Shown piece after piece: positions 42,839 to 49,098 of a DNA stretch of 49,098 nucleotides. The stretch covers positions 1 to 49,098 of the forward strand of contig NZ_JAYFUM010000002.1 in NCBI RefSeq assembly GCF_034929435.1. The letters are read 5' to 3'. A program made the position numbers and the translations under genes. Position 1 is the first letter of the stretch. Each line of letters opens with the position of its first letter. Below the pieces are notes generated by a model, which saw only the letters and a list, made by a program, of their open reading frames with translations, ran no database searches and was not told the origin of the DNA. The stretch comes from Arcicella rigui (lineage in GTDB: Bacteria > Bacteroidota > Bacteroidia > Cytophagales > Spirosomataceae).

Positions 42839-44314
42839 CTAAAATTGGAAGTAAATAAACTGTGCTGGAGCGTCGTACATTCCTAAAAAGAGTATCGCCA
42901 TCACAATTCCGTAGTAGAGTAGCCAGCGAAAAACCAGAGGTTTCTGACTTAAAATTTGCCTTAAACTTTGTCCTCTTTGAAAAAAATGTACCGTTTCCAT
43001 CACCATTAAGGCAAAGACTACCATTACAAAATTTGAAATGCCTTGTCCTAAAAATATATTTTTTTCAATAAAACTTTTGTTACTTATTTGAAGTATCTGC
43101 TCGCCAATCCCTGTAAACAAATGTGTGGCGATGTAATATGCTGATTTGAAATCGACGGCACGGAAGAAAATCCAAGCGAAACTTGTCAAACAAAAAATGG
43201 TAAAAATCTGAATGATTTTATACAAAGTCGGCAGTTTTTTGATGCCGATTACTTCGATAAACTTATTTCTAAAATCAGCAGTAAGGTTGGCAAAAATCAA
43301 ATAAAATCCGTGTATTGCTCCCCAGATTACAAAATTCCAACTTGCTCCGTGCCAAATACCCGAAACCAGAAAAACGATAAAAAGATTGTACTCTTTTCGC
43401 CATTTTGGTACTCGATTTCCGCCCATCGAAATATAGAGATAGTCACGAAACCAAGTAGAAAGTGAAATATGCCAGCGTCGCCAAAATTCAGAAATGGTTT
43501 TTGAGAAATATGGACGGTCGAAGTTTTTCATTAAATCAAAACCCATTACTTGTGCCGAACCCAAAGCGATGTCGGAATATCCCGAAAAATCACAAAAAAT
43601 TTGAATTGAAAAAAGCGAAGTAGCTACCAAAAGCGGAATCCCCGTTTGATGAAAAGGATTATCATACACTTGATTGACCATCACCGCCAGACGGTCGGCA
43701 ATTACCACTTTTTTGAACATTCCCCAAGCCATTAATTTAAGCCCGTCACTTACTCTTTTGGCATCAAAATCAAATTTTTCATAAAACTGATGCAAAACAT
43801 TTTGTGGTCTTTCAATTGGCCCTGCTACCAATTGCGGATAAAACATTACGTACAAAGCGTAAATACCAAAATGTCTTTCTGCTTTTTGTTTGCCACGATA
43901 TACTTCAATTGTATAAGACATCGCCTGAAAAGTATGAAAAGACAAACCGATTGGGAGTAAAATTTTGAGATAGGGAATCGGATTTTCAATCGCAAAACCT
44001 TTTAGCAAAAAGCCTAAATTATCGTTCAGAAAGTTATAATACTTAAACACCGCCAAAACCCCGATATTGGCTATCAGGCTAATCGTGAGGAAAAGTTTTC
44101 TTTTTTGGTCTTCTGATTGTTCAATAAAAATCCCTGCATAATAGTCAACCAGAATCGTAAAGCCCAGAATTAGCATATAAATCGGCACGAAAGCCATGTA
44201 GAAATAACAGCTTGCCGCCAACAACCAAGACCAACGGAAACGATATGGAATTAAAAAATATACAATCGTGACGATGGGAAAGAAAAAAAGAAATTCTAAT
44301 GAATTAAAAAGCAT
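42839..44314 (-). CDS. MBOAT-family O-acyltransferase (AlgI-like), second copy
   Basis: A 491-residue polytopic acyltransferase closely related to the one at 10095-11498. Shared signatures: FCDFSGYSDIA, SEFWRRWHISLSTWFRDYLY and SGIWHGASW, with catalytic H322 at the same residue number. The two align without gaps up to this point and differ mainly in the C-terminal third. This copy has no SGNH partner next to it; the gene before it in transcription order is a GT-C-like membrane protein (47-bp gap). It probably acylates another glycan or uses the distant partner. Confidence 0.93.
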   Translation of the reverse strand: MLFNSLEFLFFFPIVTIVYFLIPYRFRWSWLLAASCYFYMAFVPIYMLILGFTILVDYYAGIFIEQSEDQKRKLFLTISLIANIGVLAVFKYYNFLNDNLGFLLKGFAIENPIPYLKILLPIGLSFHTFQAMSYTIEVYRGKQKAERHFGIYALYVMFYPQLVAGPIERPQNVLHQFYEKFDFDAKRVSDGLKLMAWGMFKKVVIADRLAVMVNQVYDNPFHQTGIPLLVATSLFSIQIFCDFSGYSDIALGSAQVMGFDLMKNFDRPYFSKTISEFWRRWHISLSTWFRDYLYISMGGNRVPKWRKEYNLFIVFLVSGIWHGASWNFVIWGAIHGFYLIFANLTADFRNKFIEVIGIKKLPTLYKIIQIFTIFCLTSFAWIFFRAVDFKSAYYIATHLFTGIGEQILQISNKSFIEKNIFLGQGISNFVMVVFALMVMETVHFFQRGQSLRQILSQKPLVFRWLLYYGIVMAILFLGMYDAPAQFIYFQF

Positions 44315-44361
44315 ATTGGATAAATCTCAAAATAAGGTCATTTTTCTACAAAAACAACCAT

Positions 44362-46347
44362 TTATTTAGTGCTTGTACTGTTCTGAATTTGGTATAATGC
44401 TACTTCCTGTTCTGCATAAACTTTCTTGTAAGAATGCTGATGATAGATAATCGCATTTTGATGATGCTTGTTCGATACGATATAATTGGGCTTAAAATCG
44501 GGCTTGGTTAATTTTACTAAAGCTGGGTCAAATACGCCTACCCATCTTACTTCAATGCCTTTTGGCACGAGTTCACGTAAAATAATATAATCTTTATCGT
44601 CACCGGCAATATCCAAACCGACCGATTGCAAGGCTGGCTCTTTTAGTAAATATTCTGTCGCATTCAAAAACTCAGTTGCTTGTGTATCCAAACCTTCGTG
44701 CGTAAGTACTTCACGATAAGTAGAAAATAGGATACTCTTTTTTTGATACAAAGCCAAAGTCATGTCGTTGCTTTCTACTTTTCTCAATTTCTGTACTAAT
44801 GCCGTCAGTGCTTTGAAAGAAAGCAATGGTTTCTGAAAATTCAAAAAGACAAATGGTAAAACACCGAATGAAAGTGAGATGACCAGTATTTTAATAAATC
44901 GTGTTTTATCAGCAATAACCATAGCTGTAAAACAACACATACATAAAAAAAATGGGGTATGTAGCCGACTTCCAAAAAGTTGGAAACGCAATAAAGCACA
45001 AAAAAGCACAAAAGTACTGATACTGCAAAACCAAAAAATACTTAGTCTTGATTGTTTTTTTGACTGGAAAAGATAAACCAAAGAAACAGCTAAAATCAAG
45101 AAAAAGTGAAGAAAATTACCTGCGTAATCTTCACTGGTATTTAATCTTGAAATTTTGAAAGATGGATTAATCCCAAAAGTAGTGAGTGGGTCGGATATAT
45201 CAATGCCAAGTTTTTGATGTAAGTTGAGCATCTGACTCGTCCAGAAATCATTCCAGATATTTCCGGGCGACTGAATGCCAATATGTAAACTTAAATGTCG
45301 GCTAATATTTGAAATTAATGCCACCAAAGAATGATTATCCAGCGACATTCCGCCAGAAGATTCTCCGAGTGGATGATGAAAAATAAGCCAATTCCGCCAA
45401 TAATAGCCCAAATTCAAACCAACACTTAGCAAAATGATTGTGGCAAAACCCAACCAAGTACTACTTTTTTTCCAACCAGATGCTTGGAACAACATCACTA
45501 AGCCTAACCAAACACAAAATGGAAATAAAAATATGTAACCTGTTCCTTTCGTAAGTTCTGCCAAACCCAAACTAAAACTAAAGAAAACGATATTTACAAA
45601 GGCTTTGTCTTGTAAATAATTGAGCAAAAAATACACGCCCGTCATTACAAAAAATGCTACTGTCAAATCATTTTGTGTAGAAGTAGCCTGCAAAACTACC
45701 ATCGGAATTGAGGCAACCAAAAATGCTCCCAACCACTGCGTTTTGGGTTTTCCGCCAAGTCTTTCAATAACTAAGGTACAACAAGTAATTACCCCCAAAA
45801 AACTTAGCCATTGAACCAAATTAGTAGCAAAGTCACTTTTGCCAAGAATGATTAAGTGAAGAATTGCCAATTCTGAAAAAATATTATAAGATACTTGCCT
45901 AAAATTGTTAGTGGCGAAATGCCTTAAATCTTCATTCTGAATCCAATACATTACTCTCGACAAATGATAAGTCAGAGAGTCTTTATTATTAATAGGCGAA
46001 ATCAGAGCTAAGAAAAGTGTCAATAAAAGAATCAGGCTAATGGGAATACAGAAAAATTTATAAGTGGAGAAATCACTGATAATCGCTTTTGAAAGTCTTT
46101 GTAATTTTTCTGTTTTAGCTGGCGATTTACTTACTTGGTAGGCGAGGAGTGAAGTACTCATTAACCAAAGTGTCAGCAGATAAGGAAAATTTAACACCGA
46201 AAAAATGCTCAATACTTCGGCAAATAACACTATCTGAACTGAAAAAACTAAAAAGGCTAATAAGATAGATTCTCTGAACCGTCCTGATTGATTATAAAAT
46301 AAATAAACTGTAAGAACAATATTTAGGAAGAGGATGTAATTCAACAT
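44362..46347 (-). CDS. GT-C-like polytopic membrane protein
   Basis: A 661-residue protein with about a dozen hydrophobic segments. The motif NNKDSLTYHLSRVMYWIQN in the first large loop is the D-S-x-x-Y-H pattern common in GT-C-fold glycosyltransferases and related Bacteroidota membrane proteins. The last 110 residues are soluble, with a Rossmann-like alternation (KDYIILRELVPKGIEVRWVG). It is 47 bp upstream of the second MBOAT gene in the same operon. Substrate unknown. Confidence 0.68.
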   Translation of the reverse strand: MLNYILFLNIVLTVYLFYNQSGRFRESILLAFLVFSVQIVLFAEVLSIFSVLNFPYLLTLWLMSTSLLAYQVSKSPAKTEKLQRLSKAIISDFSTYKFFCIPISLILLLTLFLALISPINNKDSLTYHLSRVMYWIQNEDLRHFATNNFRQVSYNIFSELAILHLIILGKSDFATNLVQWLSFLGVITCCTLVIERLGGKPKTQWLGAFLVASIPMVVLQATSTQNDLTVAFFVMTGVYFLLNYLQDKAFVNIVFFSFSLGLAELTKGTGYIFLFPFCVWLGLVMLFQASGWKKSSTWLGFATIILLSVGLNLGYYWRNWLIFHHPLGESSGGMSLDNHSLVALISNISRHLSLHIGIQSPGNIWNDFWTSQMLNLHQKLGIDISDPLTTFGINPSFKISRLNTSEDYAGNFLHFFLILAVSLVYLFQSKKQSRLSIFWFCSISTFVLFCALLRFQLFGSRLHTPFFLCMCCFTAMVIADKTRFIKILVISLSFGVLPFVFLNFQKPLLSFKALTALVQKLRKVESNDMTLALYQKKSILFSTYREVLTHEGLDTQATEFLNATEYLLKEPALQSVGLDIAGDDKDYIILRELVPKGIEVRWVGVFDPALVKLTKPDFKPNYIVSNKHHQNAIIYHQHSYKKVYAEQEVALYQIQNSTSTK

Positions 46348-46370
46348 TTGTTTTTTATTTAATTTTTCAA

Positions 46371-46399
46371 AAAAACTGGCTTTGTCAAAGCCAGTTTTT
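46371..46399 (-). terminator. Rho-independent terminator after namZ
   Basis: AAAAACTGGCTTT (46371-46383) and AAAGCCAGTTTTT (46387-46399) form a perfect 13-bp stem with a 3-nt loop, 11 bp past the namZ stop codon, followed by T residues. It separates namZ from the GT-C/MBOAT unit. Confidence 0.82.
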
Positions 46400-46410
46400 G
46401 ATGATTTTAT

Positions 46411-47589
46411 TTACTCAGCATAAAGCAAATACTTTTTTCTGAGTGTTTTATAGTTGTCTAAATCGTTTTGCCAAGTTTTACGAATCTCCGTTTCGGTCAA
46501 ACCTTCTGCCAGTTGTTTTCTTAAATTATCTGAGCCAACAAGTCTATCAAACGAAGCAGTATTGATATAAAATTTATTTTTGTCTTCTGCTTTTTGATAA
46601 AAATCTATTATGTACTTGATGGTAAAACCTTGTTTACGAGCATCCACTTGGCGGAGGTCGAAACCATAACAAAGTTTGCCTTTCAAGGGTGGATTTTTTG
46701 CTCCCGGTTTATCTTCGGGCGTAAAAGTAAAACTTCCATATTTTGGATTTACTGAGCCAATTACTTGAAACTGTTTGTCTGTGCCTCGTCCAACACTCAC
46801 TTCTGTTCCTTCAAAAAAGCAAATAGAAGGATATAAAAGAATTGATTGTAAGTTGGGCAAATTAGGAGAAGGAGCAATTGGTAAAGTGTAAGGAGTTGAA
46901 TGCTTGTAATTTAAACATTTGATGACAGTCAGATTGGCTTTTACTTGATTTTTCAACCAACCTTCTTCATTAATCATCGTTGCCAATTCGCCAACTGTGC
47001 ATCCGTGAACTACTGGTACGGGATTGAGTCCTACAAAAGAAGCAAATTTTCTGTCCAGCACTGGGCCATCAACATAATGCCCGTTTGGATTCGGGCGGTC
47101 TAAAATCAAAACGGCTTTTCCATTTTCAGCACAAGCTTCCATCACATAGTGCATCGTAGAAGTATAAGTATAAAATCTTACGCCTACATCCTGAATATCA
47201 AAAATTACGATGTCGATACCTTCTAATTGGGCAGGAGTAGGCTTTTTGTTTGAGCCGTACAAAGAAACGATGGCAATGCCTGTTTTTTTATCTACACCAT
47301 TGGCTACGTGTTCGCCTGCGTCGGCTGTACCTCTAAAACCATGCTCAGGAGCAAAAATAGTTTTGATTTTTACACCGAGCGAAATCAATGAATCTGCCAA
47401 GTGCGTTTGTTTGATTACCGAAGTATGATTTACAACCAAGGCTACCGTTTTGCCTTGCAGCAATGGAAGATATAGATTGGTTTGTTCAGCACCAGTTTTG
47501 AGAGGTTTCGTTTCTTTTTTGACAGTAGCACAAGCTATGAAAGAAACAAACGTTAGGAAAAGTAAGATGTTTTTTGAGAAATGGAGCAT
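46411..47589 (-). CDS. namZ: Exo-beta-N-acetylmuramidase NamZ (DUF1343), lipoprotein
   Basis: A 392-residue cell-wall recycling glycosidase of the NamZ (DUF1343, GH171) family, which releases MurNAc from the non-reducing end of peptidoglycan fragments. Family stretches visible: VALVVNHTSV, IFAPEHGFRGTADAGE, DIQDVGVRFYTY and LDRPNPNGHYVDGP. The signal peptide ends in FIAC (C20), so it is probably a lipoprotein in the outer membrane facing the periplasm. It is flanked by a terminator and a divergent ABC permease gene. Confidence 0.92.
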   Translation of the reverse strand: MLHFSKNILLFLTFVSFIACATVKKETKPLKTGAEQTNLYLPLLQGKTVALVVNHTSVIKQTHLADSLISLGVKIKTIFAPEHGFRGTADAGEHVANGVDKKTGIAIVSLYGSNKKPTPAQLEGIDIVIFDIQDVGVRFYTYTSTMHYVMEACAENGKAVLILDRPNPNGHYVDGPVLDRKFASFVGLNPVPVVHGCTVGELATMINEEGWLKNQVKANLTVIKCLNYKHSTPYTLPIAPSPNLPNLQSILLYPSICFFEGTEVSVGRGTDKQFQVIGSVNPKYGSFTFTPEDKPGAKNPPLKGKLCYGFDLRQVDARKQGFTIKYIIDFYQKAEDKNKFYINTASFDRLVGSDNLRKQLAEGLTETEIRKTWQNDLDNYKTLRKKYLLYAE

Positions 47590-47754
47590 GATTTACAGCG
47601 TTGTTGATTACATTATTTGAAAAATCTTTGAGCAGAATACAGATATTACGTCATTGCTTGTTCGCTCTCAAAAACATTCAATTCAAAACAAGCAAGCATT
47701 TTTAAAATAAAAAAACTTAATTTGTGCTTGAAAAACAAAATTACAAAATACTGC

Positions 47755-48975
47755 ATGAATTTCCCCTATTTCATTTCTCAACGGATTCAAAATACAAAAA
47801 CTACCTCTTTTTCTGGAACGGTTACTAAAATCGGTGTGGGAAGTATCGCCATTGGTTTGGCGGTAATGATTATCGCTTTTGCAGTTTTATTTGGTTTCAA
47901 AGATGCTATTCATCAAAAATTGTTCAGTTTGTCAGCTCATATCAAAGTAGCCAAATTTTCAATTAATGAGTCTTATGAACAATATCCAATCACGAAACAA
48001 ACCGACCTTTTCAGACATTACAAGAATATCCCCGAAATCGCCCATTTACAAACTGTTGCTCATAAAGCAGGTATTTTAAAAACTCGCCAAGATATTTTAG
48101 GCGTTGTGATGAAAGGAATTGCACCAGACTTTGATTTTCAACGCTTCGCTCCGAATATTATTGAAGGAAAACAAATACAATTTTTGCCAGATACTTATTC
48201 AAAAGATATTTTAGTGAGTAAAGTAATTGCCAATAAGCTCAACTTAAAAGTAGGAAGTAGCGTCATTATGTATTTTTTGAATGCTCCCGACCGTCCACGT
48301 AAATTATTGGTAAAAGGGATTTACGAAACCCAAATGGAGGAATTTGATAAAGCACTAATTATTGGCGATTTGGGATTAATCCAAAAAATGAATACTTGGG
48401 GAGCGGATTCGGTAGGTACTTATGAAATTTATATCAAGGATTTTGAACAACTCAATGCCGTTGCGAAGAAAGTACAAGATAAAATGCAGCCTGATATGAA
48501 GTTAGAGAAAGTAACTGCTACTTACATGGGTTTGTTCGATTGGCTCGGAATGTTGGATAGAAATATGGTCATTTTCCTGACGCTGATTTTGTTTGTGGCT
48601 TCTTTTAATATGATTTCAATATTATTGGTATTGATGTTAGAACGTACACCAATGATTGGCGTTTTGAAAGCTCTGGGAGGAAGTAATTGGCAAATCAGAA
48701 AGATATTTTTGTGGAGTGGTTTTTCTATGATTTTCCGTGGACTGATTTACGGAAATGTCTTTGGTATCGGTATTTGTTTGCTTCAACAGTACTATAAAAT
48801 TATTCCACTCGACCCCGTGAATTATTACATGAATACTGTACCCATTATGATGAACTGGGGCGTTGTACTCTTATTGAATTTGGCAACGGTTTCCTTAGTG
48901 ATTTTGGTTTTAACTATCCCAACCTTCGTCATCACACGCATAGAACCCGTGAAAGCGATTATTTTTAGAAAATGA
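47755..48975 (+). CDS. LolC/E- or FtsX-like ABC transporter permease
   Basis: A 406-residue MacB/FtsX-type permease. I chose the ATG at 47755 (MNFPYFISQRI), the normal beginning of LolC/E-like proteins; 11 more upstream residues (from 47722) are possible but unlikely. TM1 lies at about 25-50 (GVGSIAIGLAVMIIAFAV), a large periplasmic domain follows (about 60-265), then three membrane segments (about 270-400) with RTPMIGVLKALGGS, which contacts the ATPase. The ATPase is not adjacent; a terminator follows 68 bp later. Lipoprotein release or envelope export is the likely role. Confidence 0.88.
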   Translation: MNFPYFISQRIQNTKTTSFSGTVTKIGVGSIAIGLAVMIIAFAVLFGFKDAIHQKLFSLSAHIKVAKFSINESYEQYPITKQTDLFRHYKNIPEIAHLQTVAHKAGILKTRQDILGVVMKGIAPDFDFQRFAPNIIEGKQIQFLPDTYSKDILVSKVIANKLNLKVGSSVIMYFLNAPDRPRKLLVKGIYETQMEEFDKALIIGDLGLIQKMNTWGADSVGTYEIYIKDFEQLNAVAKKVQDKMQPDMKLEKVTATYMGLFDWLGMLDRNMVIFLTLILFVASFNMISILLVLMLERTPMIGVLKALGGSNWQIRKIFLWSGFSMIFRGLIYGNVFGIGICLLQQYYKIIPLDPVNYYMNTVPIMMNWGVVLLLNLATVSLVILVLTIPTFVITRIEPVKAIIFRK

Positions 48976-49042
48976 TTTTAATTCAGAGTTTTGAATTATG
49001 AATTAAGAAATGTTCTAAAAAATAGGGTAAAAATAAATTCAA

Positions 49043-49092
49043 AAAGAAAAAGGTATTTTAGGAACTCATTTTCCCAAAATACCTTTTTCTTT
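49043..49092. terminator. Bidirectional terminator at the end of the window
   Basis: 49043-49059 (AAAGAAAAAGGTATTTT) and 49076-49092 are exact inverse copies, a 17-bp stem with a 16-nt loop. The outer parts are A-rich on the left and T-rich on the right, so it can end transcription in either direction. Confidence 0.78.
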
Positions 49093-49098
49093 AAATCC

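Overview
The window is AT-rich chromosomal DNA from a Bacteroidota bacterium, most likely of the Cytophagales (a Spirosomataceae/Emticicia-like organism is my best guess, by inference only). Support comes from a subtilase with a type IX secretion (T9SS) C-terminal sorting domain, PD40-OmpA outer-membrane proteins, promoters of the TTTG/TAnnTTTG type, lipoboxes ending in [GAS/N]-C, and start codons without clear Shine-Dalgarno sequences. I saw no rRNA, tRNA, CRISPR array, insertion sequence or prophage.

Layout. 1-680 is non-coding and holds a perfect 46-bp palindrome. 681-4712 (+) is a compact signalling operon: a LuxR-type response regulator, a lone receiver, a cytosolic triple-PAS histidine kinase, and a receiver fused to a degenerate kinase module. 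4715-6349 (-) is an M1 metallopeptidase. 6514-8846 is a peroxide-defence module with divergent oxyR and ahpC-ahpD.

8911-29856 (-) is a long run of cell-surface glycan genes. In transcription order it holds a GT39-like enzyme and rpe, two tandem PD40-OmpA proteins, a transketolase N-half, a fused epimerase-glycosyltransferase, the transketolase C-half, a polytopic GT-C-like protein, an acyltransferase-3, a GT2, UDP-galactopyranose mutase (glf), an 880-residue membrane-anchored protein of unknown function, an AlgI-type MBOAT and an SGNH-like partner. Together they look able to make, O-acylate and export or anchor a galactofuranose-containing polysaccharide. A good TTTG-N20-TAnnTTTG promoter lies just before the transketolase N-half.

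30045-34110 (+) is mostly housekeeping (ligA, dapA) plus a Dabb-domain protein and a small lipoprotein. 34248-41007 (-) carries an Rpn-type PD-(D/E)XK nuclease, an S1-domain protein, a T9SS subtilase overlapping a lipoprotein gene, an M61 peptidase and a lipocalin-like lipoprotein. 41188-47589 (-) holds guaA, a second MBOAT closely paralogous to the first, a GT-C-like membrane protein and the lipoprotein muramidase NamZ. A LolC/E-like ABC permease (+) closes the window, followed by a strong terminator.

The least ordinary elements are the split transketolase interrupted by an epimerase-GT2 fusion, the receiver/pseudo-kinase protein, the 880-residue protein coupled to an MBOAT, the SGNH protein whose catalytic motifs come in the opposite order to AlgJ/AlgX, and a set of intergenic 'word' repeats and perfect palindromes. 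No single locus stands out as a clearly undescribed defence or mobile system.
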